Source: 40CM-2-70-7 sp035505915
GTDB lineage: Bacteria; Gemmatimonadota; Gemmatimonadetes; Gemmatimonadales; GWC2-71-9
Reading direction: 5' to 3'
DNA length: 64,000 nucleotides
Assembly: GCA_035505915.1 (NCBI GenBank)
Contig: DATJQI010000005.1
Location: 21,311 to 85,310, forward strand
Shown: positions 9,386 to 17,427 of the stretch, one piece after another
How positions within the stretch are numbered: position 1 is the first letter of the stretch
How the letters are laid out: each line of letters begins with the position of its first letter
Notes under the pieces: generated by a model
The model's input: the letters and a program-made list of their open reading frames with translations, nothing else
Told to the model about the DNA's origin: nothing
The model's database searches: none
Position numbers and translations under genes: made by a program

Positions 9386-9897
9386 CGAAGCTCCTGCTCC
9401 TTGAACACGTCCGCCGCGAACGCGAACACGCGGGTCTCCGGCTCCCGCCAGGCGCCGGGTGAGAGACCGGCCTTCTCACAGGTCGCTTCGAGGAACGCCA
9501 GGGCTCCCCATCCCTGTTCCGGCGCGACCTGGGGGAGCAGGAGGCCCCGGGCCCTTCCCCGCTCCACGATCAGCCCGTCGCGGCCGATCTCGATCGCCTC
9601 GGGCGGGTGGGGCACCGGCCGGGGGGCTGACACCACCGAGATCTCGATCGAAATCCGGTCCAGCTCCTCCGCGCGCACCGGCGGGAACCGCGGATCTTCC
9701 CGCGCCGCCGCGACCGCCAGCTCCGGGATCAGGTCGGCCAAGGCCCGGTCCGCGGCGACGCGTCCCAGGCAGCCGCGCAGCTCCTCCCCGACCCGCAGGG
9801 TGACGAAGGCGCCCCGCCGGGTGAGCGGCAGCGCCCCGCCGGCGAGCGCGGCCTCGGCATGGCGGCCCAGCACCTGACGCAAGGCGGCGCGCGCCAT
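9382..9897 (-). CDS. AMMECR1-domain protein (AmmeMemoRadiSam protein A)
   Basis: 171 residues from the ATG at 9895-9897. The GELRGCLGR-like segment (GEELRGCLGRV), DPRFPPVRAEELDRISIEISVVS, and GARGLLLPQVAPEQGWG-like motif are the AMMECR1 signature. Function is unknown; in many prokaryotes the domain travels with MEMO1 and a radical SAM protein, neither of which is next to it here. The family's usual N-terminal helix (LTDDAGRALLAMAR) is encoded just upstream of the ATG in the same frame, with no ATG/GTG/TTG, only a CTG at 9928-9930 one base after the rlmH stop. The real start may be that CTG (182 residues). Domain call is secure; start is not. Confidence 0.88.
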   Translation of the reverse strand: MARAALRQVLGRHAEAALAGGALPLTRRGAFVTLRVGEELRGCLGRVAADRALADLIPELAVAAAREDPRFPPVRAEELDRISIEISVVSAPRPVPHPPEAIEIGRDGLIVERGRARGLLLPQVAPEQGWGALAFLEATCEKAGLSPGAWREPETRVFAFAADVFKEQELR

Positions 9898-9931
9898 CGC
9901 GAGGAGTGCGCGCCCCGCGTCGTCGGTCAGA

Positions 9932-10357
9932 TCAGGGGCCTCGATGATAGGGCTCTCCGCGCCGGATGGTGAATGCGCGATACAGCTGTTCCAGCACCAC
10001 CAGGCGCGCCAGCTCGTGCGGCAACGTGAGGGCGGACAGACTCCAGACGTCGTCGGCGCGGTCCATCACGGCGGCCGGCAGCGCCGTGGCCCCGCCGATG
10101 GCGAAGGCGACGTCCCGCGCTTCGCGCTCCCAGCGCTCGGTCTGAAGCGCCAGATCGCGGGAGGACCAGGACTTTCCCGCACGGGACAACGCCACGAGGC
10201 GCGTCTCCGCGGGAATGGCCCCCGGGAGACGCGCCTCGTCCTTCACTTCCACTTCTTCGACCTTGGCGTAGTGCGACAGGCGGTCCCGGTATTCGTCACA
10301 CGCCGCGCGGAGCGCCGCGTCGCGGACGCGGCCCACCCCGACGACGCGGTACTTCAT
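9932..10357 (-). CDS. rlmH: 23S rRNA pseudouridine-1915 N3-methyltransferase RlmH
   Basis: 141 residues, slightly shorter than the typical 155. RlmH is a SPOUT-fold enzyme that methylates pseudouridine 1915 of helix 69 in 70S ribosomes. Visible motifs are VALSRAGKSWSSRDLA, the AdoMet-binding glycine loop FAIGGATALP, and the conserved C-terminus LTLPHELARLVVLEQLYRA ending in GEPYHRG, which reaches into the active site. Its ATG overlaps the gdh stop by 1 base (TGATG). Confidence 0.95.
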   Translation of the reverse strand: MKYRVVGVGRVRDAALRAACDEYRDRLSHYAKVEEVEVKDEARLPGAIPAETRLVALSRAGKSWSSRDLALQTERWEREARDVAFAIGGATALPAAVMDRADDVWSLSALTLPHELARLVVLEQLYRAFTIRRGEPYHRGP

Positions 10358-11643
10358 CAGGCATACATCCCACGCAGCCGGTGCATCGCGGCGACACGGT
10401 CGATCGCCAGCATGTAGGCCGCGATCCGCGTGTTGACCTTGTGCTTGTCAGCCAGGGCGACGACGTCGTTGAACGACTTCACCATGATCTGCTCGAGGCG
10501 GCTGTTCACGGTCGGCTCGTCCCAGAAATAGCCGCCCCGGTCCTGCACCCACTCGAAGTAGCTCACCGTGACGCCGCCGGCATTCGCGAGGATATCGGGG
10601 ATGACGAAGATGCCTTTGTCCTCCAGGATCTTGTCCGCGCCGGCCGTCGTGGGCCCGTTGGCGCCTTCGCAGATGATCTTCGCTTTGATCTTGGGGGCGT
10701 TCTTGGACGTGATGACGTTTTCGAGGGCCGCGGGCACCAGCACGTCGCAGTCGCAGACGAGCAGCTGCTCGTTGGTGATGGCTTCGGCGTTGGGATACCC
10801 GGCGAGCTGGCGCTTCTCGCGCACCCACTTGATGAGGTCGGGGACGTCCAGGCCCTTGGGATTCATCAGCCCACCCGATTTGTCCGCCACGGCGACGATG
10901 GTGGCGCCGGCCTTCCCGATCAGGTCGGCGGTGACCGACCCGACGTTGCCGAATCCCATCACGGCCACGCGCGCCTTCTCCATCGGAATCCCGATGCGCT
11001 TCAACGCTTCGCGCGTGACGATCATGCAGCCGCGCCCGGTGGCCTCGCGGCGGCCCAGCGAGCCGCCCATTTCGACCGGCTTGCCCGTGACCACCGCGGT
11101 CACGGTGTGGCGTTTGTGCATGGAATAGGTGTCCATGATCCACGCCATCACGCGCTCATTGGTGTTCACGTCTGGCGCCGGGACGTCGGAGTCAGGGCCC
11201 AGAATCTCGATGATGCCGGAGGTATAGCGACGGGTCACCCGCTCCAGCTCGGCCATCGACATGGTGGTCGGATCGCAGACCACGCCGCCCTTGGCGCCGC
11301 CGAACGGGATGTTGACCAGCGCGCACTTCCAGGTCATCCAGGCCGCGAGCGCCTTCACTTCCTCGAGCGTCACGTTCAGGTCGAACCGGATGCCGCCCTT
11401 GGCCGGACCGCGGGACGTGTTGTAGAGCACGCGGTAGCCGGTGTAGACCTCGACTTCCCCGTTGTCCCGCAGCACCGGAACCGACACGATGATCTGCTTC
11501 TCGGGGTTGCGGAGGACCTTGTAGAGCCCGCGGTCGAGGTTCAGAAGCTTCGCCGCGTGGTCGAAGCGCTCCATCATCGCTTCGAACGGATTCTCCTCGG
11601 CGAGGAACGTGTCCTTCTCGGGGCGGATGATGGCGTCGCTCAT
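10357..11643 (-). CDS. gdh: Glutamate dehydrogenase (NAD(P)-dependent, hexameric type)
   Basis: 428 residues. It interconverts glutamate and 2-oxoglutarate plus ammonia. The substrate domain carries PAKGGIRF and the catalytic-lysine region ALVNIPFGGAKGGV. The nucleotide domain has VAVMGFGNVGSVTADL, and NERVMAWIMDTYSM and ANAGGVTVSYFEW are conserved. I start at ATG 11641-11643 (MSDAII); the frame stays open another 183 codons but that is the shadow of lpxK. ATG overlaps the lpxK stop by 4 bases. A leucine dehydrogenase or other member of the superfamily is unlikely given length and motifs. Cofactor preference cannot be judged by eye. Confidence 0.94.
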   Translation of the reverse strand: MSDAIIRPEKDTFLAEENPFEAMMERFDHAAKLLNLDRGLYKVLRNPEKQIIVSVPVLRDNGEVEVYTGYRVLYNTSRGPAKGGIRFDLNVTLEEVKALAAWMTWKCALVNIPFGGAKGGVVCDPTTMSMAELERVTRRYTSGIIEILGPDSDVPAPDVNTNERVMAWIMDTYSMHKRHTVTAVVTGKPVEMGGSLGRREATGRGCMIVTREALKRIGIPMEKARVAVMGFGNVGSVTADLIGKAGATIVAVADKSGGLMNPKGLDVPDLIKWVREKRQLAGYPNAEAITNEQLLVCDCDVLVPAALENVITSKNAPKIKAKIICEGANGPTTAGADKILEDKGIFVIPDILANAGGVTVSYFEWVQDRGGYFWDEPTVNSRLEQIMVKSFNDVVALADKHKVNTRIAAYMLAIDRVAAMHRLRGMYA

Positions 11644-12680
11644 ATCACGGTGGTGGAAGGATCGGTTGAGGACCGCGGCGGCCGGGACATCCGGGACGAC
11701 AGGAGGCCGGCAATGGCCTCCCGCCCCCGCTCCCATCGCACACCGAGCGCGGCCACCAGGGGTTCCCGCGCGTCGGCGGGCCACCGGGGCCGGAGCTTCA
11801 CGGCGTCCTTTTCGGTGACTACAACATAATCGGCCCCCGCACCGGCGCTGAGCAGGGTGGCCACGTCGGCGTCGTCGTAGGCGTGATGGTCTTGATACGC
11901 CACGAGTTGCACCGTCCCGGCTTGCTCGCGCAGCTGTGCCGCGAACGACTCCGGGTCGGCGACGCCCGCGGCCGCCATCACCCGCCGACCGGCCAGCGCC
12001 CCCTCGGGGGCGGGTTGGCCGGACCGGAGGGCGGAGAAGCCCGTGAGAGCGAGGTGCACGATCCCGACCGGGGTCCGGGGCCACCGCCGCGCGATCCGGT
12101 CGGCGAGCGCCGCCGCGGCGTCCGGGGAGGCGTGCTTTCGGGTGACGATGATCCCGTCGGCCCGGCCCAGCGCTCCCCACCCCTCCCGCCACGGACCCGC
12201 GGGCAGGAGCCAGGGGGCGTAGTCCAGGTGCTCCACCGCGACCAGCGCGAGGTTGAGGTCCCGTCCCACCGCGAGCGTTTGATAGGCGTCGTCCAGCACC
12301 AGCGTGTCGGCGCCCGCGCCGCGGGCCAGCTCAGCCCCACGGGGCCGGTCGGGGTTCGCCTGCACCAGCGCGCCGGGTACGAGCCGGGCGTGCACCAGCG
12401 GCTCGTCGCCGCCGTATCCCCGGAGCAGAATGGCGGGGTGAGCGCCGGCGTCGAGCAGCCACTGGGCGATCCACGCGGCGACCGGGGTCTTCCCCGCTCC
12501 CCCGACGGTCAGGTTCCCCACGGCCACCGCGGGGAGCGGGAGCGGAGTGACCCGGCGCCGGCCACTTCGGTAGAGCGCTTCCCGGAGGAGCATCACGGCG
12601 CCGTAGAGCGCGGACAGAGGCAGCAGGAGCGCCCGGGCGAGGCGCGCGCCGGGGCCCCGGCCGGCCCAGAGCCACCTCAT
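11640..12680 (-). CDS. lpxK: Tetraacyldisaccharide 4'-kinase LpxK
   Basis: 346 residues. LpxK phosphorylates the 4' position of the lipid A disaccharide precursor at the inner membrane. An N-terminal hydrophobic helix (ARALLLPLSALYGAVMLLR) precedes the P-loop (GNLTVGGAGKTP), the ILLRGYGG motif, and TLVLDDAYQ. The C-terminal part has VTEKDAVKL, conserved in LpxK. I start at ATG 12678-12680; the annotated frame extends upstream only as overlap with the acyltransferase gene. Both ends overlap neighbours by 4 bases. It follows lpxB and a DUF374 acyltransferase, the normal gene order in many diderms. waaA/kdtA, often adjacent, is absent from the window. Confidence 0.94.
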   Translation of the reverse strand: MRWLWAGRGPGARLARALLLPLSALYGAVMLLREALYRSGRRRVTPLPLPAVAVGNLTVGGAGKTPVAAWIAQWLLDAGAHPAILLRGYGGDEPLVHARLVPGALVQANPDRPRGAELARGAGADTLVLDDAYQTLAVGRDLNLALVAVEHLDYAPWLLPAGPWREGWGALGRADGIIVTRKHASPDAAAALADRIARRWPRTPVGIVHLALTGFSALRSGQPAPEGALAGRRVMAAAGVADPESFAAQLREQAGTVQLVAYQDHHAYDDADVATLLSAGAGADYVVVTEKDAVKLRPRWPADAREPLVAALGVRWERGREAIAGLLSSRMSRPPRSSTDPSTTVI

Positions 12681-13303
12681 GCCGGCGCCGAGAGTGCGGC
12701 GAGCACGCGTTCGAGCTCCGCGAGGGCGCGCCGGGCGTCCTCTTTGGCGGGCCCCACGTGGATCGGCGCGCCGAACCTCACGTCCAGCCGGGCGAACGGC
12801 TTGGGGATGCGCATCCGGTCCCAGGTAGGCAGGCGCCATTCGGCGCTGGCATTGGCGGCGATGGGCACGATGGGCGCGCGCGCGTGGCGCGCGGCCGAGA
12901 CGATGCCGGGCTGCACTTTCTCCGCGGGCCCCCGGGGGCCGTCCGGGGTCAGCGCGACGATGTTGCCGGTCTCGAGGGCGCCGATGAGTCCGAGGAGTCC
13001 CACGTCCCCGCCCCGGTTCGTGGAGCCCCGCACGGCCGAGTATCCCAACCCGGCGGCGAGGTCGGCGAGGTGCCCCCCGTCCCGGTGGCGGCTGATCAGG
13101 AGCACGATGCCGCGGTCCCGGTGGGAGAACAGGAGCGGAAGGATGCCGCTGTGCCAGAGCGCGAGGATGTACGGGCGGCGCGCCGCGACGAGCTCCGCCA
13201 CCGGTTCCTCACCGGTGACCCGGAAGCGCCAGGTGAGGGCCAGGACCGAGAGCAGCCCGCGCCCCAGCCGGGACAAGAGCGGCTCGGCGAACGTCAGCTT
13301 CAC
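12677..13303 (-). CDS. DUF374-type lysophospholipid acyltransferase-like protein
   Basis: 208 residues from GTG 13301-13303. The LPLAT-fold motifs are visible: ALWHSGILPLL (HxxxxxP-like, replacing HX4D), SRHRDGGHLADLAAGLG, RGSTNRGG, and LTPDGPRGPAEKVQPG. This combination is the DUF374 family, usually found with lipid A genes, whose acyl acceptor is not established. It could acylate lipid A (a role like LpxL/LpxM) or another lipid. It overlaps lpxB by GTGA and lpxK by ATGA, so it is translationally locked into the lipid A operon. No dedicated late acyltransferase of the LpxL type is seen in the window, which makes a lipid A role plausible but unproven. Confidence 0.88.
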   Translation of the reverse strand: MKLTFAEPLLSRLGRGLLSVLALTWRFRVTGEEPVAELVAARRPYILALWHSGILPLLFSHRDRGIVLLISRHRDGGHLADLAAGLGYSAVRGSTNRGGDVGLLGLIGALETGNIVALTPDGPRGPAEKVQPGIVSAARHARAPIVPIAANASAEWRLPTWDRMRIPKPFARLDVRFGAPIHVGPAKEDARRALAELERVLAALSAPA

Positions 13304-14412
13304 CGGAGGAGCTCGAGCGCCAGATCGGCGACGCGCTCCGCGGCGCCCGGCGGGCCGAGCCGCTCGCGGACCAGGGCCAGCCCTTCCCGTTGGCGCCGGG
13401 CGGCCGGGCCCGCGCGATCGAGGAGTGGGAGCACGGCGTCGGCGAGCGCGCGGGGGGTGGCCTGTCCCTGGAGCAGCTCGGGAGCCACCTCGCGCTCGGC
13501 GACCAGATTCACGAGGCCGACGTTGGGCACCTGCAGGAGGCGGCGGGCGATGAAATACGAGAGCCCGTTCATCCGATAGGCGATCGCCATCGGCAGATCG
13601 GCGAGGGCGGCCTCGAGGGTGGTGGTGCCCGACTTGCACAAGCCGGCGTCGGCGGCCGCGAACACGAGGCCGGGGTCGCCGAACGCGATCCGGATTTCGC
13701 GCGGATCCGGGTACGTAGCCCGATCGGTGCCGGCCACCACCAGCTGCACATCCGGCAGCGCGGCCCGCACCCGGAGCGCCGCGTCGCGGAACCGGGTCCA
13801 CATGTGGTCGACTTCCTGGCGGCGGGAGCCGGGAAAGATCCCCAGCACCGGACGACCGGGGTCGAGCCCCAGGATCCGGCGCGCCTCGGCCCGGGCGGGC
13901 GGCGGCGGGCGGTCCTTCAGCGGGTGACCGACGAACGTCGCGGGAATGCCCCGTTCCCGGAAAAAGCGCTCCTCGAACGGGAGGATCACCGCCAGTTGGC
14001 GCACGTTCCCGGTCATCCGGCGGATGCGCCCCGGGGCCCAGGCCCAGAGCTGGGGGGCGATGTAATAGAGCACCGGCACCTGGAGCGCCGTGACCTGCGG
14101 AGCGAGCCGGAGGTGGTACCCGGGGTAGTCGACCAGCATCACCGCCCGGTAGCGGCGGGCGGCGAGAGCCGCGCGGGTCCGGGCGGCCAGGCGGCGATGG
14201 GCCGGGATGGTGCTCAGCGCCTCGACGAAGCCGACCACCGACATCGCCTCCATCCGGTCCAGCACCCGCGCGCCGGCGGCTTCGAGCGCCGGGCCTCCGA
14301 ACGCTTCCACTTCGAGGTCCGGGAGGCGGCGGCGGAGCGCGGTCACGACGGGGGCGGCGTGCGCGTCCCCCGACGGCTCTCCCGCCGACACGTACAGCCG
14401 GCCGGCGGTCAC
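13300..14412 (-). CDS. lpxB: Lipid-A-disaccharide synthase LpxB
   Basis: 370 residues from GTG 14410-14412. LpxB is the GT-B glycosyltransferase that condenses lipid X with UDP-2,3-diacylglucosamine. The N-terminal SAGEPSGD signature, the VVGFVEAL segment, VMLVDYPGYHLRLA, YYIAPQLWAWAPGR, LPFEERFFRERGIPATFVGHPL, and IFPGSRRQEV are all characteristic. The GTG overlaps the stop of the Gfo/Idh gene (GTGA). The LpxH/LpxI/LpxG step that makes lipid X is not encoded in this cluster. Confidence 0.96.
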   Translation of the reverse strand: MTAGRLYVSAGEPSGDAHAAPVVTALRRRLPDLEVEAFGGPALEAAGARVLDRMEAMSVVGFVEALSTIPAHRRLAARTRAALAARRYRAVMLVDYPGYHLRLAPQVTALQVPVLYYIAPQLWAWAPGRIRRMTGNVRQLAVILPFEERFFRERGIPATFVGHPLKDRPPPPARAEARRILGLDPGRPVLGIFPGSRRQEVDHMWTRFRDAALRVRAALPDVQLVVAGTDRATYPDPREIRIAFGDPGLVFAAADAGLCKSGTTTLEAALADLPMAIAYRMNGLSYFIARRLLQVPNVGLVNLVAEREVAPELLQGQATPRALADAVLPLLDRAGPAARRQREGLALVRERLGPPGAAERVADLALELLR

Positions 14413-15386
14413 TTGCGGAGGGTGGCGAGCGGCGAGGCGTGAATCGCGTCCACCACGCGGGTCGCGAGGACCAGCGCCTGGGCCCCGGCGGCACCGGAGA
14501 CCGTGACTTCGCCTTCGCCCCGGACCGCCCGCACGAAGCTCTCGAGCTCGAGCTTCAGGGGCTCGGCTTCGGGCGCGTCGAGCCGGACGTGCTCGACGAT
14601 GTCCTCGATCCGGGTGGCGCCCAGGCCCCGCCACCCCGTCTTGAGGCGGTAGAAGTGGCCCGTGCCCTGTGCCAGGTCGAGCGAGAAGTATCCGGTGGGC
14701 TGGAAGATGCGGAGCTTCCGGGTGCGTTCCCGCGAGATCCGGGACGCGGTGACCACGGCCACCGCCCCGTTCGCGAACTCCACCCGGGCGTTGGCGATGT
14801 CCACGTGGGGCGTCAGGAGCGGCGCTCCGGTGGCGCGGACGTCCACCACGTCGGCGTCGACGAGCTCCAGGATCAGGTCCAGGTCGTGGATCATCAGATC
14901 GAGCACCACCGCCACGTCGGACCCGCGCGGCGTGAACGGGGCGAGCCGGTCACACTGGAAGAAGCGGGGGTCGTCGAGGTACGGCATCGCGGCCCGGACG
15001 GCACGGTTGAAGCGCTCTACGTGCCCCACCTGCAGCTTCACGCCCGCCGTCTGGGCGGCGGCGACCAGCCGGTCCGCCCCGCTCACGGTGTCCGCGAGCG
15101 GCTTTTCGATGAGGGCCGAGATGCCGCGGGAAAGCGCGGCCAGGCCGACCTCGGTGTGGGCCGGAGTGGGCACCACGACGGTGACCGCCTGGACCCGGTC
15201 GAGGAGGGCCTCGAGCGTGGGGAGCGCCGTGGTCCCGAGCTCACGGGCCACCTGGGCCGCGCGGTCGGGATTCCGGTCGTAGATGCCGACCAGCTCCGCG
15301 CCGGCGACGGCTCGGAGGAGGCGGGCATGGTGATAACCAAGGGCACCGGTGCCGATCACGCCGATCCGCACCCGGGGTGCGGTCAC
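14409..15386 (-). CDS. Gfo/Idh/MocA-family NAD(P)-dependent oxidoreductase in the lipid A operon
   Basis: 325 residues. N-terminal Rossmann motif VIGTGALGYHHARLL, then VVVPTPAHTEV, the family signature EKPLA, and GHVERFNRA place it in the Gfo/Idh/MocA family of sugar dehydrogenases. It sits between lpxA and lpxB with 4-base overlaps on both sides. The best-studied lipid A enzyme of this family is GnnA, which oxidises UDP-GlcNAc at C3 before GnnB transaminates it to a 2,3-diamino sugar. No GnnB-like aminotransferase is in the window, so a GnnA role is inference. It may act on another envelope sugar nucleotide. Confidence 0.88.
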   Translation of the reverse strand: MTAPRVRIGVIGTGALGYHHARLLRAVAGAELVGIYDRNPDRAAQVARELGTTALPTLEALLDRVQAVTVVVPTPAHTEVGLAALSRGISALIEKPLADTVSGADRLVAAAQTAGVKLQVGHVERFNRAVRAAMPYLDDPRFFQCDRLAPFTPRGSDVAVVLDLMIHDLDLILELVDADVVDVRATGAPLLTPHVDIANARVEFANGAVAVVTASRISRERTRKLRIFQPTGYFSLDLAQGTGHFYRLKTGWRGLGATRIEDIVEHVRLDAPEAEPLKLELESFVRAVRGEGEVTVSGAAGAQALVLATRVVDAIHASPLATLRK

Positions 15387-16150
15387 ACCAGCACTCCGCG
15401 CTGCGACGTCTCGATGAAGGACAGGAACGTTTCGATTTCGGGGAGGGCGGGCAGCTCGGTGCGGGCGCGGGCGATGCCCTGGCTGATCGTGAAATCGGAG
15501 TTGAACAGCAGCCGGTAGACGCGCTTGAGCGCGAGCTTCACCTCGGGAGAGAAGCCGGCCCGCTGCAGTCCGACCGAATTGAGGCCGTAGAGCTGCAGGG
15601 GGTTCCCGACCGCCTTCACGTACGGGGGGACGTCCACATTGACCCGGGACCCGCCGCCGACGAAGGCGAACGTCCCGATCCGGCAGAACTGGTGGATGGG
15701 CGTGAGGCCCGAGATGTTCGCCCGATCCCCGATGGTCACGTGGCCCGCCATCTGCACGCCGTTCGCGATGATCACGTCGTTGCCGATGTGGCAGTCGTGG
15801 GCCACGTGGACGTAGGTCATCAGGAAGCAGTGGGCCCCGACGGTGGTCTTGCCGGTGGCGGTGCTGCCGCGGTTGATGGTCGAGTACTCCCGCACCACGG
15901 TGCCGTCGCCGATCTCGACCCAGGTCTCCTCGTTCTTGTACTTGAGATCCTGCGGGGGCCCGCCGATCACCGAGCCCACGCCGATCTGCACCCCCGCCCC
16001 GATCCGGGCGTTCCGCTCGATGACGGCGTGGGCCGCCACGCGGGTGCCCTCGCCCACCGTCACCTGGGGTCCGATCACGGCGTAGGGGCCCACCTCCACG
16101 TCACGGCCGAGCTGGGCGCCGCCGTCCACCAGCGCCGTCGGGTGGATCAC
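15383..16150 (-). CDS. lpxA: UDP-GlcNAc acyltransferase LpxA
   Basis: 255 residues. LpxA transfers the first 3-hydroxyacyl chain from acyl-ACP to UDP-GlcNAc (or its 3-amino analogue). The protein starts with IHPTALVDGGAQLG and is a left-handed beta-helix of hexapeptide repeats, with the catalytic histidine in YVHVAHDCHIG and the RANISGLTPIHQF segment. The helical C-terminal domain begins near KLALKRVYRLLFN. It overlaps the lpxC-fabZ stop and the Gfo/Idh start by 4 bases each. Whether it prefers an amine or hydroxyl acceptor cannot be seen by eye, but the adjacent GnnA-like dehydrogenase makes it worth testing. Confidence 0.96.
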   Translation of the reverse strand: MIHPTALVDGGAQLGRDVEVGPYAVIGPQVTVGEGTRVAAHAVIERNARIGAGVQIGVGSVIGGPPQDLKYKNEETWVEIGDGTVVREYSTINRGSTATGKTTVGAHCFLMTYVHVAHDCHIGNDVIIANGVQMAGHVTIGDRANISGLTPIHQFCRIGTFAFVGGGSRVNVDVPPYVKAVGNPLQLYGLNSVGLQRAGFSPEVKLALKRVYRLLFNSDFTISQGIARARTELPALPEIETFLSFIETSQRGVLV

Positions 16151-17427
16151 TTGTCGGTCACGATGGCCATCATTTCGGCCTCGGCCACCACCTGTCCGTC
16201 GACGTAGCCGACGCCCTTCATCTTGCAGGTGCGGCCCCGGAACTGCAGCATCTCGAGCTCGAAGCGGATCTGGTCTCCCGGCAGCACCGGGCGTCGGAAC
16301 TTCACGTTGTCGAGCGACATGAAGTAGACGACCTTGTCCTCGACGTTCTGCCCTTCGAAGTGGCCCATCAGGAGCATCCCGCCCACCTGGGCCATCGCCT
16401 CGATGATCAGCACGCCGGGCATGATGGGATGGCCCGGGAAATGGCCCTGGAAGAACGGCTCGTTGATCGTGACGTTCTTGATCCCGACGATCCGCCGGTC
16501 CCCCTCCACCTCGATGATCCGGTCGACGAGGAGGAACGGATAGCGGTGCGGGAGGATGTCCAGGATGCGGCCGATGTCGTAGCGGGCGTCGCCGGTGCGC
16601 TTGGCGGTGCGGGACAGGGCCCGGGCCAGGGCGACGTTCCCGACGTGGGACGGCCGGGTGGCGACGATGTGCGCGCGCACGCGCGCGCCCGTGAGCGCCA
16701 GGTCTCCGACGATGTCCGCGGCCTTGTGGCGCAGGAATTCGTCGGGCCAGTGCAGCGGCGCGCCCTGCACCACGGCACGGTCGTCCAGCACGATCGCGTT
16801 GTCCCTGGTCACGCCCTTGATCAGGCCCTTGGCCCGGAGGGCGTCCACCTCGCTGGCGAACCCGAACGTCCGCGCGGGGGCCAGCTCCTTGCCGAACGCT
16901 TCCGCGTTGATCTCGTACGTCCCCGCCTGGCGGCCGATGAGGGGGTGGGGGAACTCGATGGTCACCGTGAGGCGGAAGGTCTTGGCGGGGGCCACGACGT
17001 AGCTCGCGTCTCCCTCGGTGACCGTGAAGGGTGCCTGGACCGTGAGGATGACGGGCTCGCCCTCCACCTCCGCCACCCCTGCCTCCGCCAGCGCCGTGAA
17101 GTACGGCGCGACGCTGCCGTCCAGGATCGGGGGCTCCGGTCCCGACAGCTCGATCACGCAGTCGTCGATCTGATGCGCGGCGAGCGCGGCGAGGAGGTGC
17201 TCCACGGTATGGATGGTGGCGTCGCCGTGCCCGATGGCGGTGCGCCGCTCGAGCGCCTCCACCTCGGTGAGACGGGCCGGGACCACGGGCTGGCCGGGGA
17301 GATCGGTCCGCCGGAAGGCGATGCCCTGTCCGCCCGCCGCCGGCAGGATCCGCACTTCCGAGCGGGCCCCGGTGTGCAGCCCCGCGCCGGACAGCGTGGC
17401 GGGCTTCTGGAGCGAGCGTCTAGCGAT
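16147..17427 (-). CDS. lpxC-fabZ: Fused LpxC deacetylase - FabZ dehydratase
   Basis: 426 residues if translation begins at ATC 17425-17427. Residues ~1-280 are LpxC, the zinc deacetylase committing UDP-acyl-GlcNAc to lipid A: TVEH near residue 77 and the zinc-ligand segment DEFLRHKAADIVGD (His234, Asp238). Residues ~283-426 are FabZ, the 3-hydroxyacyl-ACP dehydratase, with FFQGHFPGHPIMPG and EAMAQ. The first in-frame canonical start (GTG 17353-17355) would remove the conserved LpxC strand SLQKPATLSGAGLHTG. No ATG/GTG/TTG lies upstream of it, while a GGGAGGGAG ribosome site sits about 6-9 bases before the ATC inside the lpxD end. I therefore favour an AUC start overlapping lpxD by 8 bases; a sequence error at this codon is the alternative. 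Confidence 0.93.
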   Translation of the reverse strand: MARRSLQKPATLSGAGLHTGARSEVRILPAAGGQGIAFRRTDLPGQPVVPARLTEVEALERRTAIGHGDATIHTVEHLLAALAAHQIDDCVIELSGPEPPILDGSVAPYFTALAEAGVAEVEGEPVILTVQAPFTVTEGDASYVVAPAKTFRLTVTIEFPHPLIGRQAGTYEINAEAFGKELAPARTFGFASEVDALRAKGLIKGVTRDNAIVLDDRAVVQGAPLHWPDEFLRHKAADIVGDLALTGARVRAHIVATRPSHVGNVALARALSRTAKRTGDARYDIGRILDILPHRYPFLLVDRIIEVEGDRRIVGIKNVTINEPFFQGHFPGHPIMPGVLIIEAMAQVGGMLLMGHFEGQNVEDKVVYFMSLDNVKFRRPVLPGDQIRFELEMLQFRGRTCKMKGVGYVDGQVVAEAEMMAIVTDK

